A stretch of DNA of 5,242 nucleotides from Clostridia bacterium (lineage in GTDB: Bacteria; Bacillota_A; Clostridia; Oscillospirales; CAG-272), in assembly GCA_017467225.1 (NCBI GenBank), contig JAFTSR010000056.1:1-5242 (forward strand), written 5' to 3'. Every line of letters begins with the position of its first letter. Within the stretch, counting starts at the first letter, position 1. The position numbers and the translations under genes are program-made. This document shows positions 1 through 5,242 of this stretch, one piece after another. Below the pieces are notes generated by a model. It made no database searches and had not been told where the DNA came from. It worked only from the letters and a program-made list of their open reading frames with translations.

Positions 1-1085
1 AGGAGTTCATCCAGTCCTCCAGCGGCATTGACAACGTGCCCTCCAAGCGCCCTGAGTTCCTCTACCGCATCCACGACACCGCCGTCTGGGCGACCAAGAC
101 GCTGCGCAACCACGTTTCTCTGTGCGTCTGGAGCGGCGGCAACGAGCTGACCGACGAGCAGGGCGTTCCCGCAACCTTCGCCGATATGAACATCGGCATG
201 CTCTTGGGCGTGGTCAAGACCTACTCTCCCCACGTCGAGATGCTGCCCACCTCGGCCAGCGGCCCCAATGAGTTCGGTAATCCCGCCAACGTCGGCGAGA
301 ACCACGATATCCACGGCAGCTGGAAGTACATGGGCGTGGAGGGTCACTACACCTATTTCAACACCATCGACAGTATGTTCCACAGCGAGTTTGGTGTGGA
401 CGGCATGGCGTCGGTCGAAACGCTCAAGACCTTCCTGTCTGAGGAGCATCTCAAGCCGACCAACATGGGTGCTGACCACATCTGGCGCCACCACGGCGAG
501 TGGTGGGACACCTCCTGGCGCGACAACCACATCTTTGGCGTACCCACGACGCTGGAGGAGCAGGTCACCCGTTCGCAGTTCATGCAGGCAGAGGGTCTGC
601 GCTACGCCATTGAGGCCAACCGCCGCCGCGCCTACGAGAACAGCGGCAGCGTCATCTGGCAGGCGAACGAGCTGTATCCCAACGTATCGAGCACTTCCCT
701 GCTTGATTACCGCATTGAGGGCAAGCCGGCGTACTTCCAGATTGCCAAGGCCTTCGCGCCGCTCAACGTCAGCTTGAAGTACGACAAGCTGGTCTACATG
801 CCCGGTGAGATCGTCAAGGTTGAAGTGTTCGTCACGCGCGACAACGACGAGCGCGAGGTTGCGGTCACGGCCAAGAGCGGCGACGCAGAGCTTTGCGGTA
901 AGGCGACCGTCGGCAACGGTCTCTCCGTCAGCATCGGTGTTTTGGAAATCACGGCAGGCGACAAGTTCGTCGATATCACCCTGACCGCTGAGGACGGCGA
1001 GCTGTCCTACGAGAATACCGTCCGCCTGCTCGTCAAGCAGGAAAACGGCCTGTGCTCTGACGAGGGCTTGAAGGGTTTTTATTGA
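1..1085 (+). CDS. Glycoside hydrolase family 2, beta-mannosidase-type, 3' part
   Basis: This is the C-terminal part of a GH2 retaining glycosidase. The reading frame is open from the first bases (codons start at position 3), so the gene begins upstream and the GTG at 36 is an internal valine. About 360 residues are visible. The acid/base glutamate lies in WSGGNE (Glu codon 144-146), and the nucleophile lies in HSEFG (Glu codon 387-389). A later segment, SVIWQANELYPNVSS (about 648-692), matches the end of the TIM barrel in beta-mannosidase-like members. The last 100 or so residues look like a C-terminal beta-sandwich. The expected reaction is release of a terminal sugar from plant or host glycans, but the substrate cannot be fixed because the sugar-binding N-terminal half is missing. 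Mannosidase-like is favoured over galactosidase or glucuronidase; exo-glucosaminidase is an alternative. The gene is clearly GC-richer than the genes at the right end and has mostly G/C-ending codons. Confidence 0.92.
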   Translation, partial: EFIQSSSGIDNVPSKRPEFLYRIHDTAVWATKTLRNHVSLCVWSGGNELTDEQGVPATFADMNIGMLLGVVKTYSPHVEMLPTSASGPNEFGNPANVGENHDIHGSWKYMGVEGHYTYFNTIDSMFHSEFGVDGMASVETLKTFLSEEHLKPTNMGADHIWRHHGEWWDTSWRDNHIFGVPTTLEEQVTRSQFMQAEGLRYAIEANRRRAYENSGSVIWQANELYPNVSSTSLLDYRIEGKPAYFQIAKAFAPLNVSLKYDKLVYMPGEIVKVEVFVTRDNDEREVAVTAKSGDAELCGKATVGNGLSVSIGVLEITAGDKFVDITLTAEDGELSYENTVRLLVKQENGLCSDEGLKGFY

Positions 1086-1101
1086 TTTGATTGGATAAAG
1101 G

Positions 1102-1139
1102 CGGGGGAGGAAAATTTTTGAAAAAATTTTCCTCCCCCG
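1102..1139. repeat. Perfect 18-bp palindromic hairpin after the GH2 gene
   Basis: The arms 1102-1119 (cgggggaggaaaattttt) and 1122-1139 are exact reverse complements around a 2-base centre, starting 16 bases after the GH2 stop. In RNA the A/T centre would open into a loop above a G/C base with GGGGGAGG against CCTCCCCC. The position suits a transcription end for the GH2 gene. However, the hairpin is followed by GTACCCCCTCTTTC rather than a run of T, so it is not a textbook intrinsic terminator. Its perfect symmetry and the C-rich tail suggest a dispersed intergenic repeat of the kind found in Clostridia, possibly acting as a 3' end or RNA-stabilising element. Confidence 0.75.
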
Positions 1140-1273
1140 TACCCCCTCTTTCAAAAACTTTCGAAAACATTGTTGGCTAAATTTTTAGCGGTTCTGTTCT
1201 AAACGAGAAGATTGCAACAGCCTTTGGGGCCCCTACCCCAAATGACAGTTAAAAGTTAGTTCGCGTTGAGGCG

Positions 1274-1301
1274 GGTCGCCCGGGAGGTCGCCCCCTACGG
1301 G
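1274..1301 (-). repeat. Dispersed repeat fragment with the CCCGTAGGGG motif, minus orientation
   Basis: Read on the minus strand, this segment starts with CCCGTAGGGG (1301-1292) and continues into two copies of GGGCGACC. The same 10-mer occurs on the plus strand at 4689-4698, also followed by a GGGCGA element. Two intergenic copies of one G/C-rich motif in a 5-kb window fit a dispersed, non-coding repeat family. The family name is not known to me with certainty. Confidence 0.5.
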
Positions 1302-1394
1302 TTTGGAGTTCTCTCCGTACCAAGGAATAACAGCGAAGCAGCCTCCCTATAAACTTTAGGCCCATACGTACAGAATGCGCACACCCCGGGGATT

Positions 1395-1419
1395 CGAAAG
1401 GGGAGCGGGCTCCCCTTCG
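1395..1419. repeat. G/C-rich hairpin in the intergenic region
   Basis: GGGGAGC at 1400-1406 pairs with GCTCCCC at 1409-1415. The stem extends outwards through CGAA (1395-1398) with TTCG (1416-1419) if one adenine is bulged. The loop is only two bases, so the top pairs must open in RNA. There is no T-run on either side, so a terminator role is not supported. It sits directly before the TTTCTTTGG hairpin, and the two probably form one composite repeat. Confidence 0.5.
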
Positions 1420-1424
1420 CACGT

Positions 1425-1465
1425 TTTCTTTGGTTCGTTTCTTTGGCGTGTGCCAAAGAAATGAA
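1425..1465. repeat. TTTCTTTGG tandem pair with a CCAAAGAAA hairpin
   Basis: TTTCTTTGG occurs at 1425-1433 and again at 1438-1446. A 14-base stem forms between 1434-1447 and 1452-1465 (one G-T pair) around a GTGT loop. Because the direct repeat is present twice, the right arm CCAAAGAAA could pair with either copy, giving two mutually exclusive hairpins. It lies about 70 bases upstream of the start codon at 1534, so it could be in that gene's leader. A dispersed repeat is the more likely explanation. Confidence 0.6.
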
Positions 1466-1518
1466 CAACAACCAATTGTAGTCAGAAAACTATGTTCGCA
1501 CCTTCCAAATTCCCATCC

Positions 1519-1526
1519 AAGGAGGT
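1519..1526 (+). promoter_or_regulatory. Ribosome binding site AAGGAGGT that fixes the start at 1534
   Basis: AAGGAGGT is a near-perfect match to the anti-Shine-Dalgarno sequence and ends 7 bases before the ATG at 1534. An in-frame ATG at 1492 has no comparable site, so the shorter protein is preferred. Confidence 0.9.
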
Positions 1527-1533
1527 ACACCAC

Positions 1534-2061
1534 ATGAAACTATTGAAAATCGAGCACCCCACCACCAAAAACGCCAAAATCTCCCGCATTCTGTTCATGG
1601 TCATGACCGTGCTTTTCGCGGTGTATATGTGCCTTCTCTGCTATAACGATTTCATCATGGCTTCGCACAGAGTGCAGATCACACAGGACGCCGGCTATGA
1701 GTTGGTTTGGAGTGGCATGTTTACGCTGGAATCCGTATTCTACCTTGCTTCGTTTATATATTATATCGCCATAACCCTCGCGATTTTTCTGCTCTGCCTG
1801 CGCACCTCCCTCGTGACCAACTGCTCCGCATTCGGCCTGAGCGTCGGCGGCGCACTGCTCTCGCTGCTGATCAACTCAGAGATCGCCGAATATATGGTCT
1901 GCAAATACAACGTGTTTTTCTTCCTGCATCATAACGATATCAACGAAAAATACATGTACCTCAAGCCTGCCCTGGTGCTTCTGACCATCGCCGCCGCAAC
2001 CTATTTCCTCGTCGCCCGACTGATCGAGCACAAAAAAGCAGCCGCACAACCAATCGAATAA
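1534..2061 (+). CDS. Four-helix integral membrane protein, function unknown
   Basis: I do not recognise this 175-residue protein. The sequence shows four hydrophobic stretches that should span the membrane, at about residues 19-37, 68-89, 99-113 and 143-163. The N-terminus is basic (KLLKIEHPTTKNAKISR) and the C-terminal tail is short and charged (RLIEHKKAAAQ). The positive-inside rule puts both ends in the cytoplasm. There is no cleavable signal peptide, catalytic motif or cysteine pair that suggests a role. The layout resembles the small DUF2975-like or DUF-type membrane proteins of Firmicutes, but I cannot claim a match. The start at 1534 is set by a strong ribosome binding site. It stands alone: repeats lie upstream, a stem-loop follows, and the next gene has its own promoter. 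Membrane content is the only firm call. Confidence 0.85.
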   Translation: MKLLKIEHPTTKNAKISRILFMVMTVLFAVYMCLLCYNDFIMASHRVQITQDAGYELVWSGMFTLESVFYLASFIYYIAITLAIFLLCLRTSLVTNCSAFGLSVGGALLSLLINSEIAEYMVCKYNVFFFLHHNDINEKYMYLKPALVLLTIAAATYFLVARLIEHKKAAAQPIE

Positions 2062-2072
2062 CAACCTACATT

Positions 2073-2114
2073 CCCCCTTGGCAAAAGCTTGATTTCAAGG
2101 CCGCGCCAAGGGGG
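2073..2114 (+). terminator. Stem-loop after the membrane protein gene, probable transcription end
   Basis: CCCCCTTGGC (2073-2082) pairs perfectly with GCCAAGGGGG (2105-2114), closing a 22-base loop. Inside, CTTG (2088-2091) and CAAG (2096-2099) can form a second small stem. The hairpin begins 11 bases after the stop codon. It lacks the usual T-run (GATACTATTATGG follows), so termination may be weak or factor-assisted. CCTTG (2076-2080) could also pair with CAAGG (2096-2100), an alternative fold. Confidence 0.6.
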
Positions 2115-2164
2115 ATACTATTATGGAAATCCGAAAAGAAACGGGGAAAATTTTTCCAAAGCTA

Positions 2165-2193
2165 TTGACATTTTCCTTACATTGTGGTAAAAT
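2165..2193 (+). promoter_or_regulatory. Sigma-70/SigA promoter for the GT8-acyltransferase operon
   Basis: A consensus -35 box TTGACA (2165-2170) and a -10 box TAAAAT (2188-2193) are separated by exactly 17 bases. The -10 is preceded by TG one base upstream (2185-2186), an extended -10 feature. The area around it is A/T-rich. Transcription should start near 2200 and leave a leader of about 70 bases before the start codon at 2272. No operator-like palindrome overlaps the boxes, so strong constitutive expression is the simplest reading. Confidence 0.88.
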
Positions 2194-2257
2194 AGTATTG
2201 AAAACTACATTTAACATATTTAATAACCGTTTACAAGGTTTTTGAAAATAAAGCCAC

Positions 2258-2263
2258 AGGAGG
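2258..2263 (+). promoter_or_regulatory. Ribosome binding site AGGAGG for the GT8 gene
   Basis: AGGAGG ends 8 bases before the ATG at 2272. It decides this start over the in-frame TTG at 2242, which lies upstream of the site. Confidence 0.88.
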
Positions 2264-2271
2264 ACGCTCCC

Positions 2272-3219
2272 ATGAACCATCTCGCCACCGGCAAAAAAGA
2301 GCTTATTCCCGTTGTATTTTCGACGGATGACAACTATATCGCCTATCTTGACGTCGCCATCGCCTCGCTGATCGCCAATGCGTCACCTGACTACGCCTAC
2401 CGTCTGATCGTCCTGAATACAGGCCTTCAACCGGAAAACATAGCCAAGGTGAAGCAGAATGAGCGTCCGGGTGTGGCGATTGATTTTGTCGATATCACAC
2501 CGAGCGTAGAGCATATCAAGGCCAGCCTGAAAAATGTGTATCATTTTTCCGTGGCGACCTACTACCGCCTCTTTATCGCTTCCCTGTTTCCGCAGTACGA
2601 CAAGATCATTTACCTCGACTGTGATCTGGTGGTGCTCGGAGATATTTCGCAGCTGTATCATGTCGATCTGGGCGTTAATATTTTGGGCGCAGCGCCCGAG
2701 CAGTTTGTGCAGAACACGGCAGAGTTTCGCCGCTATGCCGAGCAGGCACTCGATCTTTGCCCGGATGATTACGTCAACGCCGGCGTGCTTCTGATCAATC
2801 TGAAGGCCTTCCGCGAAAATCACATCGAGGAAAAATTCATCAATTTTATCACTCAGTATCATTTCGACCTTATGGAAACCGAACAGGCTTATCTGAATTA
2901 TCTTTGAAGAGGCAAAATCCACGTTCTGCCTAACGGATGGAATAAGGAGCCCATGCCGCTCCCTTGCCAAGGGAATAAGTCGATCGTTCACTATGCGCTG
3001 TACAAAAAGCCATGGCAATACGACGATGTGATCGACGGAGAATATTTCTGGCATTACGCAAAGCGCTCTCCCTTCCAAGAGCAGATCCTCAAAGCCAAAG
3101 AAAATTTCGGTGAGGAGGAGCGCCGCATCAAGGCGGCCGTAGCCACGGAAATTTTGGAGCACGCCGATCAGATCGTCGCATCCGACTACACGTTTGCCAA
3201 AACACTACACGAAATTTGA
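2272..3219 (+). pseudogene. Family 8 glycosyltransferase, interrupted by an in-frame TGA at 2905-2907
   Basis: GT8 enzymes transfer a sugar, usually glucose or galactose, from a UDP-sugar with retention, using a divalent metal. The N-terminal strand PVVFSTDDNYIAYLDVAIASL (residues 13-33) is the nucleotide-binding start. LDCDLVVLGDI (115-125) carries the DXD metal motif Asp116/Asp118, and YVNAGVLLINL (167-177) is the conserved NAG segment. Codon 212 is TGA. The same frame then stays open to a stop at 3217-3219 and encodes GWNKEPMP (222-229) and IVHYALYKKPW (238-248), the family's C-terminal His and KPW motifs. Without the stop the protein would have 315 residues, normal for the family. The 211-residue product lacks the third metal ligand (His240) and is probably inactive. 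The ATG at 2953 is a poor restart. First gene of the operon. Nonsense mutation or sequence error is most likely; readthrough is possible. Confidence 0.85.
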
Positions 3220-3229
3220 GGTTTGTCAT

Positions 3230-4066
3230 ATGGAAAAGAACGCACACAAATTAGAGCTGCTTCGGCGCATCGCCGAGCTGGAGCAAAAGCAGCTGTGGCA
3301 TCAGGATGTCGAGGACGACCCCAAGACCTACCCCCTGATGCCGGATGAGATCGATTATCTAAACGAAAAGCTGTCCAGCAAGATCAAAAATAAAATTGCC
3401 AACATCATGGGCGCGCGCTTTTTTGACAACATGATCGCCAAGCGACAGCTGATCATCAAGGAGGTGCGCGGCATTGAAAACTTTAATGCCGTACAGGGTG
3501 GCAAGCTGGTCACCTGCAACCATTTCAGCGTGTGCGACAATTACGCCGTATGGGTCGCGCTGCGCGAGCATATGCAGGGAAAAATGCTGTACAAGGTCAT
3601 CCGCGAGGGCAATTACACCAATCCCCCCAAGCCCTTTGGCCTGTTTATGCGGCACTGCAACACGCTTCCGCTGTCAAGCCAGGGCGCTACCATGAAAAAA
3701 TTTATGCGCGCCGTCAAAACGCTTCTGCAGCGCGGAGAGACCATCCTGATCTATCCCGAGCAGAGCATGTGGTGGAACTATCGCAAGCCAAAGCCGTTGC
3801 AGGACGGTGCATTCGCACTGGCCGTTCTTAATAAAACGCCCGTCGTTCCCATTTTCATTACCATGCAGGACAGCGACGTTCCCGACGGCGACGGCTTTTT
3901 CGTACAGGAATACACCATCCATATTCTCCCGGCGATCTATCCTGACGCCTCCCTTTCCTCGTCAGCGGCCAAACAGGCTATGAAGGAAGAAAATTATCAA
4001 GCCTGGGTCAAGGTTTACGAGTCTGTTTACCAAAAGCCCTTGGTGTACGGTGAGGATCAAGCATGA
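3230..4066 (+). CDS. PlsC-type lysophospholipid acyltransferase family protein
   Basis: The 278-residue protein belongs to the PlsC/LPLAT acyltransferases, which move an acyl chain from acyl-ACP, acyl-CoA or acyl-phosphate to a hydroxyl, classically 1-acylglycerol-3-phosphate. The catalytic HX4D box is NHFSVCD (His98, Asp103). The later acceptor-binding motif is IYPEQSMWW (174-182, Glu177), with a PEQ variant in place of the usual PEG. VVPIFI (205-210) is motif IV. The first 60 residues are charged and helical, and there is no strong transmembrane helix, so it is probably a peripheral membrane enzyme. The start at 3230 is preferred over the ATG at 3194 because GAGG at 3218-3221 lies 8 bases upstream. 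That site overlaps the GT8 stop, which implies coupled translation. The acceptor is unknown. Its place between a glycosyltransferase and a CrtO-like protein favours a glycolipid or glycan over core phospholipid synthesis. Confidence 0.88.
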   Translation: MEKNAHKLELLRRIAELEQKQLWHQDVEDDPKTYPLMPDEIDYLNEKLSSKIKNKIANIMGARFFDNMIAKRQLIIKEVRGIENFNAVQGGKLVTCNHFSVCDNYAVWVALREHMQGKMLYKVIREGNYTNPPKPFGLFMRHCNTLPLSSQGATMKKFMRAVKTLLQRGETILIYPEQSMWWNYRKPKPLQDGAFALAVLNKTPVVPIFITMQDSDVPDGDGFFVQEYTIHILPAIYPDASLSSSAAKQAMKEENYQAWVKVYESVYQKPLVYGEDQA

Positions 4067-4638
4067 GGATGTATCTGTCTGTCATCGGCATCGCCATGCT
4101 GATCATTGCCACAGTCAATACCGTGCTGGGCGTGACCCTTTGGTATGTGGCATTGATCTCGGTCATCTGGTGCACCGCGCTGCAGTTCGCACTGGACGGC
4201 TCCATCGCCATTCTGATCAACAAAATGCCGGACGGGTGGTTTGGTGTGGACAATCGCCTGTACCGCGTATCACAAAGGGAGCGCGAACTGTACAAAAAAT
4301 GGAGAGTCCGACAATGGAAGGATAAGGTATGGGAGCTTGGAGGCCTTGGCGGCTTCAGCAAAAAGAGCGTCAAAGAGCCCGGCAATCCGGCTTACGTTGA
4401 AAAATTCATCATTGAATGCAACAAGGGCGTTCTGACCCATCGGCTTTCCTATCCCGCCGGCTTTTTGGCCATGCTGACGCTGCCGGGCCTCTGTTCTTTG
4501 ACGATCGCGCTGCCCGTCGCGCTGGTCAATCTGTATCTGAACATTCTGCCGACACTGGCGCTGCGCTATAATACGCCCAAGCTGCACATCATGCTGCAGC
4601 GTTTGCGCGAGGTGCAGAATACAAACCATGCCAGTTGA
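4063..4638 (+). CDS. CrtO-like membrane protein (glycosyl-4,4'-diaponeurosporenoate acyltransferase family)
   Basis: The 191-residue membrane protein resembles Staphylococcus aureus CrtO, which puts a fatty acid on the C6'' position of the glucose in staphyloxanthin. The order of shared segments matches: a hydrophobic N-terminus (about 5-52), then YKKWRVRQWKDKV (77-89), FIIECNKGVLTH (115-126, with conserved-type Glu118 and His126), hydrophobic stretches at about 130-162, and ALRYNTPKLHIMLQ (166-179), like the QRYNRPRL segment of CrtO. The start ATG overlaps the preceding stop (ATGA at 4063-4066), and GAGG at 4052-4055 lies within the upstream gene, so translation is coupled. No carotenoid genes are present here, so a different glycosylated acceptor is likely. 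The family call is from memory of motif patterns; the substrate is inference. Confidence 0.72.
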   Translation: MRMYLSVIGIAMLIIATVNTVLGVTLWYVALISVIWCTALQFALDGSIAILINKMPDGWFGVDNRLYRVSQRERELYKKWRVRQWKDKVWELGGLGGFSKKSVKEPGNPAYVEKFIIECNKGVLTHRLSYPAGFLAMLTLPGLCSLTIALPVALVNLYLNILPTLALRYNTPKLHIMLQRLREVQNTNHAS

Positions 4639-4688
4639 CACGAAGAAAAGCAGAGCTTAGGAATGATCTCACAAGAAGATTTGGGTTT

Positions 4689-4714
4689 CCCGTAGGGGCG
4701 ATCACTATTTGCCC
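4689..4714 (+). repeat. Dispersed repeat fragment, CCCGTAGGGG with a small hairpin
   Basis: CCCGTAGGGG (4689-4698) repeats the 10-mer found inverted at 1292-1301. GGGCGA (4696-4701) can pair with TTGCCC (4709-4714) through five Watson-Crick pairs and one G-T, with a 7-base loop. It lies between the operon end and the terminator. It looks like a short or decayed copy of a G/C-rich intergenic repeat; no coding or regulatory role is visible. Confidence 0.5.
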
Positions 4715-4736
4715 ACATGAAAGCGCAAAAAATTTA

Positions 4737-4766
4737 CCCCGACAGATTTTTTTGCATCTGCCGGGG
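4737..4766. terminator. Bidirectional hairpin terminator between convergent genes
   Basis: CCCCGACAGA (4737-4746) pairs with TCTGCCGGGG (4757-4766) with one A-C mismatch around a T-rich loop. On the minus strand the stem is followed by TAAATTTTTTGCGC, a good T-run, so it should end the potassium-regulator transcript efficiently. On the plus strand CGTTTAATTCT follows, a weaker tail that can still end the acyltransferase operon. Its position between convergent stop codons at 4638 and 4803 supports a shared terminator. Confidence 0.85.
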
Positions 4767-4802
4767 CGTTTAATTCTATTCGATCATTTGAAATTTGATG
4801 GC

Positions 4803-5242
4803 TTACTTTAGTTTCCCCAATTTTGCCGTGTTTGCAATCACGATCAGTGTCGTTTCCTTATCAAGTACCTGCTCAGGGTTGATATTTACGTTAACCTTAT
4901 CGCCCTTCTTGATGGCAACAATATTGAAGCCGTATTTTTTGCGGAGATTCAATTCGATTAAGTTCTTTCCGCACCACTCGTCTTTAACGTCGATCTCAAC
5001 CATTGATACGTCCTTAGACAGAGAGATCATATCGATAAAGCCCGAGCTTAAGAGATTCTTGGCAAGACGGATGCCCGACTCATTCTCGGGAAATACCACT
5101 TGATCTGCGCCCACACGAAGCAATATTTTTTGCTGCATTTCATTGGCACATTTTGCGATAACGGTTTTTACGCCTGCCTCCTTGCAAAGCGTGACCGCCA
5201 TGACGCTTGCTTCAAGATTGCGTGCCAGACAAACGATAACGG
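4803..5242 (-). CDS. ktrA: KtrA/TrkA-type potassium-uptake regulatory subunit, C-terminal part
   Basis: The visible 145 residues are the end of a cytoplasmic RCK protein that binds the membrane subunit of a K+ transporter (KtrB/TrkH type) and gates it in response to nucleotides. The frame is open to the window edge (VIVCLARNLEASV precedes the methionine at 5201), so the start lies beyond the window and that methionine is internal. NLEASVMAVTLCKEAGVKTVIAKC, then LLRVGADQVVFPENESGIRLAKNL, is the second half of the Rossmann RCK_N domain. VSMVEIDVKDEWCGKNLIELNLRKKYGFNIVAIKKG and the tail after it form the RCK_C domain. Ending right after a single RCK_C with the VVFPE...GIRLA pattern fits KtrA better than the two-RCK TrkA, but the missing half leaves this open. 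It converges on the acyltransferase operon. Base composition is lower in GC than the GH2 gene. Confidence 0.9.
   Translation of the reverse strand, partial: VIVCLARNLEASVMAVTLCKEAGVKTVIAKCANEMQQKILLRVGADQVVFPENESGIRLAKNLLSSGFIDMISLSKDVSMVEIDVKDEWCGKNLIELNLRKKYGFNIVAIKKGDKVNVNINPEQVLDKETTLIVIANTAKLGKLK

Larger units (their letters stand above)
1140..1533. other. Gene-free intergenic region made of short hairpins and repeats
   Basis: No convincing gene lies between the GH2 palindrome and the next start codon. The stretch holds several small structures: GCTAA/TTAGC (1176-1180 with 1185-1189), TTTGGGG/CCCCAAA (1223-1229 with 1236-1242), a doubled GGTCGCCC (1274-1281 and 1286-1293), and the two hairpins listed separately at 1395-1466. 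A minus-strand reading frame of 94 codons spans 1249-1533. It has no recognisable domain and is arginine-rich, as expected from G/C-rich repeat DNA. I see no confident sigma-70 promoter for the gene at 1534. Taken together, this looks like nested or accumulated dispersed repeats. Confidence 0.6.

Noticed and set aside
1083..1085. TGA as a reassigned sense codon in this organism
   Set aside because: TGA ends the GH2, PlsC-like and CrtO-like genes at the expected protein ends, so it is a normal stop.
1384..1408. tRNA-like T-loop (TTCGAATCCCC on the minus strand)
   Set aside because: The 5' side of the would-be T-stem is C-rich and cannot pair with the 3' side, and no acceptor or anticodon arm is present.
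1249..1533. Minus-strand 94-codon reading frame in the intergenic region
   Set aside because: It runs through hairpins and doubled motifs, is arginine-rich, and overlaps the ribosome binding site of the next gene. It is better explained as repeat DNA.
1492..1533. Earlier ATG start at 1492 for the membrane protein
   Set aside because: It has no ribosome binding site, whereas AAGGAGGT stands 7 bases before 1534.
2905..2931. Selenocysteine codon with a SECIS element
   Set aside because: The only hairpin just after the TGA is AGGCA/TGCCT (5 bp, 12-base loop), without the short stem and G-U apex of a bacterial SECIS. GT8 enzymes have no known redox residue here.
2383..3162. Long minus-strand reading frame of 259 codons across the GT8 gene
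   Set aside because: It mirrors the GT8 coding strand, has no ribosome binding site or recognisable domain, and the plus frame carries clear family motifs.
2953..3219. Separate small gene starting at ATG 2953 with AAGGAG just upstream
   Set aside because: The AAGGAG ends only 3 bases before the ATG, and both encode the conserved NKEPMP segment of the GT8 protein in the same frame. It is the tail of the interrupted gene.

Overview
The window looks like a chromosomal segment of a gut-type Firmicute of class Clostridia. An Oscillospiraceae/Ruminococcaceae member related to Faecalibacterium, Gemmiger or Subdoligranulum is my best guess. This rests on strong AAGGAGGT-type ribosome binding sites, a consensus housekeeping promoter, a GH2 beta-mannosidase-type glycosidase, a KtrA-type potassium regulator and G/C-rich dispersed hairpin repeats between genes. 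No rRNA or marker gene is present, so the placement is an inference.

Layout, left to right. (1) Positions 1-1085: the 3' part of a GC-rich glycoside hydrolase family 2 gene with both catalytic glutamates visible, followed by a perfect 18-bp palindrome. (2) Positions 1086-1533: a gene-free stretch that is a patchwork of hairpins and short repeats. (3) Positions 1534-2061: a four-helix membrane protein of unknown function, closed by a 10-bp stem-loop. (4) Positions 2165-4638: a three-gene operon with a clear promoter, encoding a GT8 glycosyltransferase, a PlsC-type acyltransferase and a CrtO-like membrane protein (family of glycosyl-4,4'-diaponeurosporenoate acyltransferase). The second gene starts 10 bases after the GT8 stop and the third overlaps the second by ATGA. 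(5) Positions 4737-4766: a hairpin terminator between convergent genes. (6) Positions 4803-5242, minus strand: the C-terminal part of a KtrA/TrkA-type potassium-uptake regulator that runs off the window.

The operon joins one glycosyl-transfer activity to two different acyl-transfer families, so its likely product is an acylated glycolipid or acylated surface glycan. No carotenoid gene is visible, so the CrtO-like protein probably acylates some other sugar. The GT8 gene carries a single in-frame TGA at codon 212. The remaining 103 sense codons still encode the conserved C-terminal motifs, so this is a fresh nonsense mutation, a sequence error or, less likely, a recoded stop. Every complete gene except the membrane-protein gene and the potassium regulator ends in TGA, so TGA is an ordinary stop in this organism.
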